Origin: Streptomyces caniferus
Lineage (GTDB): Bacteria; Actinomycetota; Actinomycetes; Streptomycetales; Streptomycetaceae
Length of the DNA: 64,000 bases
Assembly (NCBI RefSeq): GCF_009811555.1
Contig: NZ_BLIN01000005.1
Span: 558,001 to 622,000 of the forward strand
Direction: 5' to 3'
The notes under the pieces were generated by a model. The model ran no database searches, was not told where the DNA came from, and saw only the letters and a list, made by a program, of their open reading frames with translations. A program made the position numbers and the translations under genes. This document shows, in pieces, positions 37,368 to 46,685 of this stretch; position 1 is the first letter of the stretch; each line of letters starts with the position of its first letter.

Positions 37368-38594
37368 TCAGCGGGCCGATTCCGTCCAAGTGACGGGCAG
37401 TTCGTGGACGCCATAGATATTCATGTCGGTCCTGAGCCTCACCTCGTCAGCGGGAACAGCGAGTTCGAGGGTCGGGAAGCGACGCAGCAGTCCGTCGAAA
37501 CCCGCGCGCATCTCGATGCGGGCCAATTGCTGGCCGAGGCATTGGTGGATGCCGTGGCCGAAGGACAGGTGACCGCGGGCCTTGCGGTGGATGTCCAGGG
37601 CGTCGGGATTGTCGAAGCGTTCGGGGTCACGGTTGGCGGCCAGCAGCGAGACCACGACGGTCGATCCCTTGGCGATTGTTTCACCGCAGAGTTCGAGGTC
37701 CTCCGTCGCATAGCGATAGAAGATGTCCGCAACGGACAGGTAGCGCAGGAGTTCCTCGACGGCACCGGGCATCAGCTCCGGGTTGGCGCGCAGTACGGCC
37801 AGTTGCTCGGGGTGCTCCAGGAGCGCGAAGGTACCGAGGGACAGCATGTTGGCGGTGGTCTCATGGCCCGCGAGCAGCAGCAGGAAGGCGGCCCCGGTCA
37901 GTTCCTCGATGGTGAGGTCGTCCTGGCGTGCCAGGTCGGACAGTATGTCGTCGCCGGGAGCGGCCCGTTTGCGCGTGACCAGTTCGCAGAGGTACGTGTT
38001 CAGTGCGTTGTACGCAGCCATCTTCTCCTCGAGCGTCTGGTCCTTGACCATGAACTTGGCGGAGTTGACCTGAAAGGTCTCCCGGTCCGCGTAGGGGACG
38101 CCGAGCAGTTCGCAGATCACCAGCGAGGGCACCGGCAGCGCGAACTCCTTGACCAGGTCGACCGACGGGGTCAGCCGCGCCATCTCGTCCAGTTGCCGCT
38201 CGACGACGTCGACGATGTGCTCTTCGAGCTGCTTCATGCGTCTGACGGTGAAGGCGCCGGTGAGCCTGCGCCGCAGCCGGGTGTGGTCCGGCGGGTCCAT
38301 GGCGATGAACACGCCCGGCAGCACCGGGGACGGTTGGGTCGCGACGGGCATACCAGGGGTCTCGTACGGCACGTGGACAACACCTATGTCCTGGCGGGAG
38401 CTGAACCGGGTGTCGGCCATGATCTGGCGGACCGCGTCGTAGCCGGTGACGAGCCAGCCCTCGTGGCCGTCGGGGAAGAGCATCGGACTGACGGGGCGGG
38501 CCTCGCGCAGCCGGGTGATGTCGCGGGGCGGGTCGAAGGGGCCCGCGTCGCGCTCCATCGGGAGGCCGTTCGGGACGGGAACCGGTTGACTCAT
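37368..38594 (-). CDS. cytochrome P450
   Basis: A 408-residue soluble bacterial P450 (CYP105/107-like size). The I-helix has LLLLAGHETTANML, the K-helix ELLRYL, and the heme loop reads FGHGIHQCLGQQLARIE with the Cys ligand. PDHTRLRRRLTGAFTVRRM is the C-helix heme-propionate region. GAGAGGAA precedes ATG 38594. No ferredoxin gene is next to it and no biosynthetic enzymes are adjacent, so the substrate cannot be inferred. Confidence 0.93.
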   Translation of the reverse strand: MSQPVPVPNGLPMERDAGPFDPPRDITRLREARPVSPMLFPDGHEGWLVTGYDAVRQIMADTRFSSRQDIGVVHVPYETPGMPVATQPSPVLPGVFIAMDPPDHTRLRRRLTGAFTVRRMKQLEEHIVDVVERQLDEMARLTPSVDLVKEFALPVPSLVICELLGVPYADRETFQVNSAKFMVKDQTLEEKMAAYNALNTYLCELVTRKRAAPGDDILSDLARQDDLTIEELTGAAFLLLLAGHETTANMLSLGTFALLEHPEQLAVLRANPELMPGAVEELLRYLSVADIFYRYATEDLELCGETIAKGSTVVVSLLAANRDPERFDNPDALDIHRKARGHLSFGHGIHQCLGQQLARIEMRAGFDGLLRRFPTLELAVPADEVRLRTDMNIYGVHELPVTWTESAR

Positions 38595-38763
38595 CGGAAT
38601 TCCTCTCGTGGCGTTAGTGCGGCCGGACGGCGGCGGGCGACTGTGGACCCGGGCTGTCATGGCGTGGCCATGACGCAGGCGCGCGCGTGAGGTCCCTTCC
38701 GCCGTAAGGCTCAATTCACAAAATATGAGGCGAGTTGAAGAGGGTGCGGGGCGCGCGGGGCGC

Positions 38764-39609
38764 TCAGGGCTTGGCGCGGACGATGTCGATGTTGCCGTAC
38801 CGGGTACGGGCGCGGACCTCGACGGTGTCCTCGGCCTTCTCCGGGGACTCGGACGCGGTGAGCGTGTTGCGCACCTGCCCGGAGCCCGAGCTGACGTCGA
38901 GCCAGGCGGCCGTGCCCTCACGGATGCCGATCTCGATGGCGCCGTAGGAGGTCTCCAACTGGACTTTTCCGCGGGCTACTTCGGCCACGCGCAGAGTGCC
39001 GTTCGCCGTGGTCGCGGAGACGGAGTTCTCGGCGCGCACGATGTCGATGTCGCCGTTGGCGCCGCTCACCCGCAGCTCCCCGGTCGCGGCGCCGACGGTC
39101 GTGGTGCCGTGCGAGTTCTTCAGGGTCGCGGGTCCGTCGATGAGGCCGACGCGCAGGCTGCCGGAGCTGGTGGCGATCTCGGCCGTGCCCTCGACGCGAT
39201 GCACGGTGATCGAGCCGTGCGACGCGGTCAGCTGCAGCGGCCCGGTCGTGTCCAGGCGCACATCACCCGAGGAGGTCTTCACACGGACCTCGCCGAGCCG
39301 GCCCTCGCCGAGCACCTGGGCCCAGGCGCCGGTCGTGTCGATGCGCGAGCCGGCGGGCAGGTCGACCGTCACGTCGACGGTGCCGGTGCGCCCGAGCAGA
39401 TAGCGCTGCTTGGGCGTCCGGACGGTCAGGGCACCGCTCGCGAACGTCACCTCGGTCTGCCCGGCGGCCCGCACGTCGACCTCCCGCTGCGGGTCGCGGG
39501 GCCGCACCTCGACGACCGTGTCGGGGCGGTCGCCCGCGGTGAACTGGATGGAACCGGCCTCCACGTGCGCCGTGACCGAGATCGGTTCGGGAGTGTCGAA
39601 AGAAGGCAT
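38764..39609 (-). CDS. DUF4097-family beta-solenoid protein
   Basis: A 281-residue protein with no signal peptide or membrane helix, made of short beta-repeats ending in Gly-Asp/Asn: VRVKTSSGDVRLDTTG, LTASHGSITVHRVEG, LRVSGANGDIDIVRAE and LETSYGAIEIGIREG. This is the DUF4097 (YvlB-like) pattern, a right-handed solenoid of unknown function. It lies 91 bases downstream of an RHH-protein gene on the same strand and is probably cotranscribed with it. Confidence 0.85.
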   Translation of the reverse strand: MPSFDTPEPISVTAHVEAGSIQFTAGDRPDTVVEVRPRDPQREVDVRAAGQTEVTFASGALTVRTPKQRYLLGRTGTVDVTVDLPAGSRIDTTGAWAQVLGEGRLGEVRVKTSSGDVRLDTTGPLQLTASHGSITVHRVEGTAEIATSSGSLRVGLIDGPATLKNSHGTTTVGAATGELRVSGANGDIDIVRAENSVSATTANGTLRVAEVARGKVQLETSYGAIEIGIREGTAAWLDVSSGSGQVRNTLTASESPEKAEDTVEVRARTRYGNIDIVRAKP

Positions 39610-39700
39610 GGCTGTCCCGTCCTCTTGAGTCTCATGGGCGTCCCCGCTGGCGGGGACGTGATGTGGGTGAAGTGGTGCGGGGTGAGCGGGGCGGGTGCGG

Positions 39701-40219
39701 CTAGCGCACCCAGCCCTTGAAGTTCTGTCCGACGGTGTGGGCCTTCTCCGTCGCACGTGGCCGCGTGCCCCCCTCGACGGCGGCCGACACCGCGCGCACC
39801 AGCCACGCGTTGACCGACAGGCCCTCGCGGTTCGCGGCCTCCTCGGCACGCGCCTTGAGGTGGGCCGGCAGCCGCAGATTGACGCGGGCAGTGCCCCCGT
39901 CGTCGCCCTCCACGGGCAGCGGCGCCGCGAGCGGTTCGGCGGGTCCGGCCGCTGCTTCCTGGTGGCCGCTGTCACCGGGCGGCAGCGTCACCACGAAGTC
40001 GGGGTCCAGGCCGCGCAGCCGTACATCGACCGAGCCGGGGGCGAGCTCGCGGGTGATCTCGTCCATCGCGGCGGAGAGCACATTGAGCATGGTCAGACGG
40101 GTCGCCGACTCCAGCGGAGTGGTGAGCCGCTCGGCCAGCTCGCGGGCATCTTCACCGCCGGCTTCGGCGGCCACCGCGAGTTCGCGACGCAGGGTGTCGA
40201 CATACGGAGTGAGGTCCAT
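39701..40219 (-). CDS. ribbon-helix-helix (HicB-like) DNA-binding protein
   Basis: A 172-residue protein. The C-terminal 60 residues hold an RHH/Arc fold: ARVNLRLPAHLKARAEEAAN, then REGLSVNAWLVRAVSAAVEG. The N-terminal part is helical (VDTLRRELAVAAEAGGEDAR). The start is ATG 40219; a longer frame from 40255 lacks support. It precedes the DUF4097 gene and probably autoregulates the pair. No toxin-like partner (HicA, RelE) is nearby, so a toxin-antitoxin role is doubtful. Confidence 0.75.
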   Translation of the reverse strand: MDLTPYVDTLRRELAVAAEAGGEDARELAERLTTPLESATRLTMLNVLSAAMDEITRELAPGSVDVRLRGLDPDFVVTLPPGDSGHQEAAAGPAEPLAAPLPVEGDDGGTARVNLRLPAHLKARAEEAANREGLSVNAWLVRAVSAAVEGGTRPRATEKAHTVGQNFKGWVR

Positions 40220-40413
40220 GACGTCATCATGGCACCACCGTGGCGCCATGCGCAAGGTCGAGTGGCACCCTACGTGGCATCGGCTTGAGCAAGGGCGTCC
40301 TGAGCTGGCGAAAGGCGGAGGGGTCGACCTGAGTCATTGTGGTGCCACACGTGCTCATTCGCTCTCACAAGCGTGGAATGACGCCGGGCGGCACCGGAAA
40401 CGCCTGACGGCGC

Positions 40414-40435
40414 CTAGGGCGTGTCTCCTTGACGC
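40414..40435. mobile_element. possible solitary IS5-type end
   Basis: CTAGGGCGTGTCTCCTTG resembles the terminal sequences of the IS at 41222-42133 (CTAG, five variable bases, then GTCTCTTTG). No transposase sequence is attached. It may be a scar left by excision or deletion. The rest of the 40220-40641 gap shows no gene. Confidence 0.3.
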
Positions 40436-40641
40436 TCTGACGGACCGAGCATCCCGCGAATGGTGTGGGCGGGTGGCCGGAACTGATCAGTTCAGTTCAC
40501 CCTTGGGCGTGACCGGCGCGTCGGGTATCGGCCACACCGGACGGTCTGCGGTTTTCTCATACCGTCGGCAGGGGAGTCTGGGCGGTGCTGTCCAGCGGCG
40601 AGTGTGCGAGCTGGCACGTCCCACGAAGGAGAAGAGGCCAC

Positions 40642-41181
40642 GTGATCGGCAACATGATGAGGTCTCTGCGACGATCGGCGGTGGCCGTCGCCGCCGTAGC
40701 AGGCCTTACCTCCATGATCGGAGCAGCTCAGCCCGCGCAGGCGTACCCGGCTTACCACACCATCCAGATCAAGACTTCCACGGGCAAGTGCCTGACCATC
40801 AGGAACCAGAGCACCAGCGACGGCGCTGTGCTTGAACAGAACCGGTGCCAGAATGTGGCTGCCCAGCGCTTCAGGAGTATGAACTTCGGCGTCGCGGACC
40901 CGGTTCACGTGCTCAGGACGTTCACGGACAAGTGCCTGACTATCGGCAGCGCCTCGGAAGGCAACACGCATTTTTGGCCGATCATCCAGCAGCAGTGCAG
41001 GGATGGTTCCTATCATCAGCGGTTCACCTACTTCGGCGAGTACGGCAAGCCGGGCACCGGGTTCAGGTCGTTCTCCATGGGGCTCTGCTGGACCGTGACG
41101 GGCGGCAACGACGGAGCCAGGATCGAGGGCGACGCGTGCAACAGGTCTGACTCTCAGCGCTTCACAATCGTCTTCGTGTGA
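40642..41181 (+). CDS. secreted ricin-B-type lectin domain protein
   Basis: A 179-residue exported protein. After a signal peptide (SLRRSAVAVAAVAGLTSMIG, ending AQA-YP) it has three beta-trefoil subdomains with the disulfide and Q-x-F/W closing motifs: GKCLTIRNQS...AAQRF, DKCLTIGSAS...YHQRF and GLCWTVTGGN...DSQRF. It probably binds a carbohydrate. GTG 40642 has AAGGAGAAGAGG just upstream. It lies directly beside the IS element. Confidence 0.85.
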   Translation: MIGNMMRSLRRSAVAVAAVAGLTSMIGAAQPAQAYPAYHTIQIKTSTGKCLTIRNQSTSDGAVLEQNRCQNVAAQRFRSMNFGVADPVHVLRTFTDKCLTIGSASEGNTHFWPIIQQQCRDGSYHQRFTYFGEYGKPGTGFRSFSMGLCWTVTGGNDGARIEGDACNRSDSQRFTIVFV

Positions 41182-41221
41182 GGCCGCGCCGCTGCTCACC
41201 CGCAGTGGCACGATCCCCTAG

Positions 41222-42133
41222 CGCGTGACTCTTTGATCGGTTGGTCAGTTGATCGGATGCGTCTGTCCGCTTAGTGATCACTGATGCGATGTGGGACCGG
41301 ATCGAGCCGCTGATGCCAGCCGATCCGGTCCGCGGGCGGCGGTGGGCCGACCACCGCCGCACCCTTGAGGCCATCGCGTGGAAGTACCGAACTTGCTCGC
41401 CCTGGAGGGACCTTCCGGACGAGCTGGGCCCGTACCAGACCGCTCACAAGCGACTGATCAGGTGGGCCGTGGACGGCACCTGGGAACAGATCCTGACTGC
41501 GCTCCTGACGCCAGCCGACGACGCTGACGACATCTGCTGGACCGTGTCAGTGGACTCCACTGTCTGCCGCGCCCACCAGCACGCCGCCGGCGCCAGGAAA
41601 AAGGGGCGCCGGGCCGGGCCGAACCTGACGACCATGCGCTCGGGCGGTCCCGCGGCGGCCTGAGCACCAAAGTCCACCTCGCCAGCGACAGCCGTGCACG
41701 GCCTCTGACCCTCCACGTCACCGGAGGCCAGGCGGGTGACGCGCCAGCCTTCGAGACCGTCATGGCCGGCATCCGTGTTCCGCGTAGCGGTCCCGGGAGA
41801 CCGAGGACTCGGCCGGAGGCCATTCTGGCGGACCGCGCCTACTCATCCCGCGCGATCCGAAAGCACATCCGCCGCCGCGGGATCCGCGCAGTCATTCCCC
41901 AGCCGTCCGACCAGGTCGGTCACCGTCTGCGGCGAGGCCGCACCGGTGGCCGCCCACCCGCTTTCGACGCCGAGGCATACAAGCAGCGCAACACGGTCGA
42001 GCGATGCATCAACCGGTTCAAACAGTGGCGCGGCCTGGCCATGCGAACGGACAAGCTCACCATCGCCTACCAGGCCGCACTCCACCTCGCCGCCATCCTC
42101 ATCTGGGCACGACGATGACCAAAGAGACAGAAC
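41222..42133 (+). mobile_element. IS5-family insertion sequence (IS427-like)
   Basis: A 912-bp element bounded on both sides by CTAG (41218-41221 and 42134-42137), the probable target duplication. The ends are imperfect inverted repeats: GACTCTTTGATC (41227-41238) against GACCAAAGAGAC (42117-42128), 10 of 12 matching. It encodes one transposase in two overlapping frames. It looks complete and possibly active, and ends about 40 bases after the lectin gene. Confidence 0.8.
41274..42118 (+). CDS. IS5-family transposase, two frames joined by -1 shift
   Basis: The first frame (41274-41663) has the DUF4096 N-terminal domain (MWDRIEPLMPADP, AIAWKYRTCSPWRDLP) and the first catalytic Asp in TVSVDSTVCRAHQH. 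The second frame, -1 relative to it, continues with DHALGRSRGGLSTKVHLAS, ILADRAYSS (second Asp) and the glutamate region YKQRNTVERCINRFKQWRG. AAAAAGGGG at 41598-41606 is a suitable slippage site; a -1 shift there gives KGAPGRAEPDDHALG, the expected family sequence. Stops at 41663 and 42118. Confidence 0.8.
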
Positions 42134-42476
42134 CTAGCTGCGCCATTCCCTGTGCCGACAAGCGACGCGGCCAGCAATCGCGGCAGGGCGTGCAGCACCA
42201 GGATCCCGTTCCGCGCCCGCGGTGGCGGCCAGCCACCCCTGCGCCCCAAGGGCCACCTTGCACACCGCGATGCCATCGCAGGGCATGGCAGACGGTGCCG
42301 GTGAGCCGCCCAGGTTAGGCCGCCCCGGATACGGGTGCCACCAGACGTCGCACATCCGGGCAAGCACTTACGCCCAAGGTCGTCGAGAACGCAACCAAAC
42401 AGGCGGGTTTGCCCCTCTTGCTGAACTGACTGACAGTCACTGTCCGCTGCCTGCACCAGCCGAGGAGACCTCTGCT

Positions 42477-43409
42477 ATGTCCGACGCTCTGTCCGAGACC
42501 TCCGCTTCCGTGCGCCGGCCCCTTCGTGGCCGGGCCATGGGCCTGGCCGTGGCCGGTGCGGCCCTCGCCCTCGCTGCCCCGGTCCCGGCGACGGCCGTGG
42601 CCGGGCAGGCCCGTGCCGCCTCTGCCGACCCGGTGTCCGTTCTGGCGTACACCGCAAAGGAGCGCCAGGAAGCCCTGACCTACTGGACACCCGCCCGCAT
42701 CAAGGCCGTCGGGAAGTCCGTGGACCTCGGTCCGACCGGACCGAAGGCCAAACCGTGGCAGGGCACCGCCATGAAGACCGTGGGGCGGCTCTTCTTCGTC
42801 AACGCGAGCGGCGCAGACACCTGGTGCACGGCCACTGCCGTGAAAAGCGCCAACCGCTCCGCCGTGATGACCGCGGCACACTGCGTGCGCCGGGGCTCCT
42901 CACCCGACAACACCAACATCGCGATGGTGTTCGTCCCCGGCTACAGCAAGGGCAAGATGCCTTACGGCGCGTTCGCGGTCCGCTCTGCCGCGACCCCGCG
43001 CAACTGGGAGAACGACTCCACCGACGACGTGTCCACACTGGTCGTCGACACCGACAAGAACGGCCTTAAGCTCACCGACGTCGTGGGCGGCCAGGACATC
43101 GACTTCAACCGCCCCGCCGGCGGCACCATCTCCTCCTTCGGCTACTCCGCCACCCGCCCGCAGCTCGGCGAGGAGCTCCTGCGCTGCGTCGGCACGGCGA
43201 AGAAGCAGAGCGGCCTGCAGGCCATCCCCTGCGACATGAGCGGCGGCTCCAGTGGCGGCCCGTGGCTCGCCGACTTCAATGCCACCACCGGCAAGGGCAT
43301 CCTGGTCTCGGTCAACAGTTCGCTGGACTCCCTGACGCCGACCCAGATGCAGGGAGAAGTCCTGGGAACCCTGGCCAAGAAGGTGTACGACCGGGCCCAG
43401 CACAGCTGA
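42477..43409 (+). CDS. secreted trypsin-like serine protease
   Basis: A 310-residue exported protease of the chymotrypsin/V8-like fold. The signal region is RGRAMGLAVAGAALALAAPV, ending near AVA-GQA. The catalytic triad is visible: His in VMTAAHCVRRG, Asp in STDDVSTLVVD and Ser in CDMSGGSSGGPWLAD. Cysteines flanking the His form the usual disulfide. A propeptide of about 50-60 residues probably precedes the mature enzyme. GAGGAG lies ten bases before ATG 42477. Confidence 0.87.
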   Translation: MSDALSETSASVRRPLRGRAMGLAVAGAALALAAPVPATAVAGQARAASADPVSVLAYTAKERQEALTYWTPARIKAVGKSVDLGPTGPKAKPWQGTAMKTVGRLFFVNASGADTWCTATAVKSANRSAVMTAAHCVRRGSSPDNTNIAMVFVPGYSKGKMPYGAFAVRSAATPRNWENDSTDDVSTLVVDTDKNGLKLTDVVGGQDIDFNRPAGGTISSFGYSATRPQLGEELLRCVGTAKKQSGLQAIPCDMSGGSSGGPWLADFNATTGKGILVSVNSSLDSLTPTQMQGEVLGTLAKKVYDRAQHS

Positions 43410-43699
43410 CGCAGGGGCGCGGGTGGCCCACGCCGGGCCAGCCCAGCCCAGCCCGGTCAGGAGCCTCTCGCACGATCCCGGCCACGCGGAGTCCAGCGCC
43501 CTGCGAACCGTCCGCCGAACAACGTTGCGCTTGCGCTCAAGATCCACCACGGCAAAAGCGCCAAAGCACCACCCCACATCGCCACCGCGCCGGAGCTCCT
43601 TGGAAGCACTACGCACCCGGTGGCCACACTCCATAGCTGCCGTGCCGCCCCACCGGTACACAGCCGCCGCGACATCAGGGCGCTCGCTGTGGCTTTGCG

Positions 43700-44446
43700 T
43701 CAGCCTGCGTTGCGCGCGGCGACGGGTTCGCTGGCTCCCCGCCATGTCCTGCGATAGCCCTCGCGGAGCGGCCCGCCCACGATGTCGAGGACCCGTTCGG
43801 CCGCCTCGATCATTAGGGCCGGGTCGCCCGTCTCACAAAGATGGCGGTGCCCTTCGAGAAGGGCACCGCCGCACTCGACGTCAGCCTCCAGCAGCCGCCG
43901 GGGCAGCCACTTCCCGCCCCCGACCCAGGCGCGGTGGTGGTCGAACAGCAGGTCAGCAGCGACGTTGAGGACGACCCCGGCCACCGCCAGACGTTCGACG
44001 GGGTCGCCCGCGTCCGCCAGATCATCCAGCGCGTCGGTCAGGCTGTACCTCTTGTTCTCGACTGTCTCGGGCTCCAGGGCCGGCGGACCGTTGCGGAGGT
44101 CGGCCTCGGCCCGCGACCGGGCACGTCCGGCCTCTCCCCCGGTGTCGAGCAGGACGAGGCCGGTGGCATACATGCTCTGCAGCACCGCACGACGCGAGGC
44201 GACGTCTGCGGCGAAGAGTTCCCCGAGACCGGTGGGGGTGTGGATGAAGAGCTCCACAAGACGCCCCTCGAACCGGAGCGTCTCCCGGCAGGTCTCACCG
44301 CCGTCCCCCACGAGCACCGCGATGTCCAGGTCACTGCTGGCCGTCGCCCGTCCCGCGGCGGTGGATCCGGCCAGGACGACGGCGAGAGCATCGGGAAAAC
44401 GGCGCTGTACAAGACGCCGAGCGAGGTCAATCGGGTCCGCATGCAT
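43700..44446 (-). CDS. nucleotidyltransferase-fold protein
   Basis: A 248-residue protein with a pol-beta-type nucleotidyltransferase core at residues 18-45: VVLAGSTAAGRATASSDLDI, where GS and DxD supply nucleotide and metal contacts. The C-terminal half is helical, like MNT/HEPN-type or aminoglycoside nucleotidyltransferases (LNVAADLLFDHHRAWVGGGK). Standalone size favours a small-molecule or tRNA-modifying enzyme rather than a toxin antidote, but the substrate is unknown. Confidence 0.75.
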   Translation of the reverse strand: MHADPIDLARRLVQRRFPDALAVVLAGSTAAGRATASSDLDIAVLVGDGGETCRETLRFEGRLVELFIHTPTGLGELFAADVASRRAVLQSMYATGLVLLDTGGEAGRARSRAEADLRNGPPALEPETVENKRYSLTDALDDLADAGDPVERLAVAGVVLNVAADLLFDHHRAWVGGGKWLPRRLLEADVECGGALLEGHRHLCETGDPALMIEAAERVLDIVGGPLREGYRRTWRGASEPVAARNAG

Positions 44447-44640
44447 ACCCGTCAGCGTTTCACCGCCCCCTGTACGGCAGCGACAGACTTTCCCTCATCT
44501 CGGGCTCGGACCACGCAAGTGCGGCCACGTGCAGGGACCGGCGGCGGGCGCGGCGGCGGAGCCGGTGCGGCCGTGGCTCGTCGCCGGCGCGGTGACCGCA
44601 CCCGCGGCGAGCTACTGGGGGCGGACTCACCGCCCCTGCC

Positions 44641-46221
44641 TCAGCGCGAGCAGTTGGCGACCTTGCCCGGCAGCTTTCCCCCGACCAGGTACCTGTCGAC
44701 GGCGCGGTCGGTGCACGAGGAGGGCTGCTCCGAGGCGTACGCCCCGTGCCCCTGGCCCTTGCGTACGAGGAGCGAGCTGTGGTCCAACTGCCGGTTCACC
44801 GCCCGTGCGTTCGTCAGTGGCGTGAGCTGATCGTCGGTGTACGAGACCAGCAGCACCGGTGCCGCGCCTGATGCCTCGACCGGCTCGGCCGCACCGGTGG
44901 GGGCGAGCGGCCACGTCGCGCAGTCGAGCATCTGCCAGGCGTAGGAACGGCCGAAGAGCGGCGACTGCTCGGCGAACGCGTCGGCGGTGTCGAGCATCGC
45001 CTTCGGGGACTTCGGCGCGGACGGGGAGTCCAGGCACAGCACCGCGGACATGCTCATGGACTCGTTCTTCTCGGCCTGCTCCTCCTGCGGCGTCGGCTTC
45101 TCGCTGCCGTTCTCGCCGCCCGCCCCGGCGTCAAGACGGTCGAAGGCGGTCACGTCCCCGTGCAGGGCGGCCGCCAGCGCCGTGGTCAGGTCCCTCCCGC
45201 TCACGTCGCCCGACAGGGCCATTCCCAGGTACGTGGACAAGGCGGCACCGGTGAACTCCTCGCCGTCGGTCCCTCGCAGCGGCTTCCGGTCCAGCTTCTT
45301 GGCGAAGCGGGTGAGCCTCCCCAGGATCTCCTCGGTCGTCGCTCCCAACCGGTCGTCCCCGCGCGCCACGAGGGCGCGGGCGTACCGGCGCACCCCGTCA
45401 TCGGAGGTCTTGACGTCGAGCCGGGCGACCTGCCGCATGTCGGCGGCGGGGTTGACGACGCTGTCGAGGACCATCCGGCCCACCTTGCCGGGGAACAGCT
45501 TCATGTACTGCTGACCGATGAAGGTGCCGTAGGAGAACCCCGTGTAGTTGAGCTTCGCGTCGCCCAGGACCGTCCGCAGCACATCCAGGTCGCGCGCGAC
45601 GCTCACGCTGTCCATATGCGCGAGGACAGGACCGCTCGCCTTTTGGCAGGCCTGGGCACGCCTGGTCGCGTCGGCGAACGCCTTCTCGGCTCCGGCTTCG
45701 GTACGCGGCGGGTTCTCGGGCTCCCCCGCCACACCGTCGGGGCACTTGATCTGCCCGGAACCGCCGATGCCTCGTGGGTCGAAGCCGACCAGGTCGTAGC
45801 GGGCCCGCGCCGGTCCGCCGGCCCGCCAGTTTCCGTCGGCCACGTCGGCCGCACCGCCCGCGCCGGGCCCACCGGGGTTGTAGAGCAGCGACCCGAGCCG
45901 ATGGCTGCGGTCCTTGGCCTGCACCCGCGACACCCGCAGTTCGACGGTCTTCCCGTCCGGGGCGGCGTAGTCGACGGGCACCGTCACCCAGCCGCACTGG
46001 GCGCCGGGCACGGCCTTGGGGGTGACGTCCTTGCCGCAGGTCGTCCACTGGACCTTCTGGTGCGTGAAGCGCGCGGGCAGCACCGGGGCGGAAGTGTTCA
46101 TGGCCTTGGCATCGCCGGGCTGGGAGGCCGCTGCGACACCGGCTCCGCAGACCGTCACCACCGTCGTGGTGACGGCCAGCGCACCGGCGGACAAGGCCAT
46201 GGATCGGCGGGATATGGGCAT
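44641..46221 (-). CDS. secreted Tap-family tripeptidyl aminopeptidase
   Basis: A 526-residue exported alpha/beta hydrolase of the streptomycete Tap/SlpD family. The signal peptide is ISRRSMALSAGALAVTTTVV, ending near AAA-SQP, with a twin-arginine-like RR. LLYNPGGPGAGG is the oxyanion loop, FSYGTFIGQQYM holds the nucleophile Ser, SYTDDQLTPL the Asp, and GQGHGAYASEQPSSCTDRAV the His with the conserved Cys of the C-terminal Tap domain. It should remove N-terminal peptides from secreted proteins or peptides. Confidence 0.9.
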   Translation of the reverse strand: MPISRRSMALSAGALAVTTTVVTVCGAGVAAASQPGDAKAMNTSAPVLPARFTHQKVQWTTCGKDVTPKAVPGAQCGWVTVPVDYAAPDGKTVELRVSRVQAKDRSHRLGSLLYNPGGPGAGGAADVADGNWRAGGPARARYDLVGFDPRGIGGSGQIKCPDGVAGEPENPPRTEAGAEKAFADATRRAQACQKASGPVLAHMDSVSVARDLDVLRTVLGDAKLNYTGFSYGTFIGQQYMKLFPGKVGRMVLDSVVNPAADMRQVARLDVKTSDDGVRRYARALVARGDDRLGATTEEILGRLTRFAKKLDRKPLRGTDGEEFTGAALSTYLGMALSGDVSGRDLTTALAAALHGDVTAFDRLDAGAGGENGSEKPTPQEEQAEKNESMSMSAVLCLDSPSAPKSPKAMLDTADAFAEQSPLFGRSYAWQMLDCATWPLAPTGAAEPVEASGAAPVLLVSYTDDQLTPLTNARAVNRQLDHSSLLVRKGQGHGAYASEQPSSCTDRAVDRYLVGGKLPGKVANCSR

Positions 46222-46685
46222 CGGCGTTCTCGCTCTCTCGCTGGTCGCCCGCGAAGCATGCTCACAGGCGCCGCCACGCCGCTGTAGGGCCCGTCACAGT
46301 TGGGGACGAAAATACGCATTGTCGACGGACGATTGCTTTTCACCATCAGTCATGACTAAGTCACCGTCGGCGAACGTCGAGCGTGCGGCGCCGCTGCGCC
46401 GACCGCACGACCACGGACGGGCGGGACGCCGTCCGGCAGGGGCAGGAGGCGCATCACCTCCATGGGGGCACCCCCGGCTCGGAACGCAATCGGTGAGGGC
46501 ATGCACTCGGCGGGTTATCGCCGCGCGCCCGCCACGGCTGCCCGAGGCCGTTCACGATCGCGGCTGTGATCCCTGCGACACACCTGGGCCCGTACGCCGA
46601 CTCGCCCCCGTATCCGCGGCGAAAAAGGCGTCCGGTGGACCGGCGGGCCACCGGCATCAGCTGCGTTCCGACCAACACCGGCGTG
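46222..46685. other. 464-bp gap upstream of Tap gene
   Basis: It must hold the promoter of the minus-strand Tap gene. The only notable element is the palindrome AGTCATGACT at 46348-46357 in an AT-richer stretch. No supported gene. Confidence 0.45.

Noticed and set aside
39701..40219. HicB-type antitoxin of a toxin-antitoxin pair
   Set aside because: No HicA, RelE or similar small toxin gene is adjacent on either strand.
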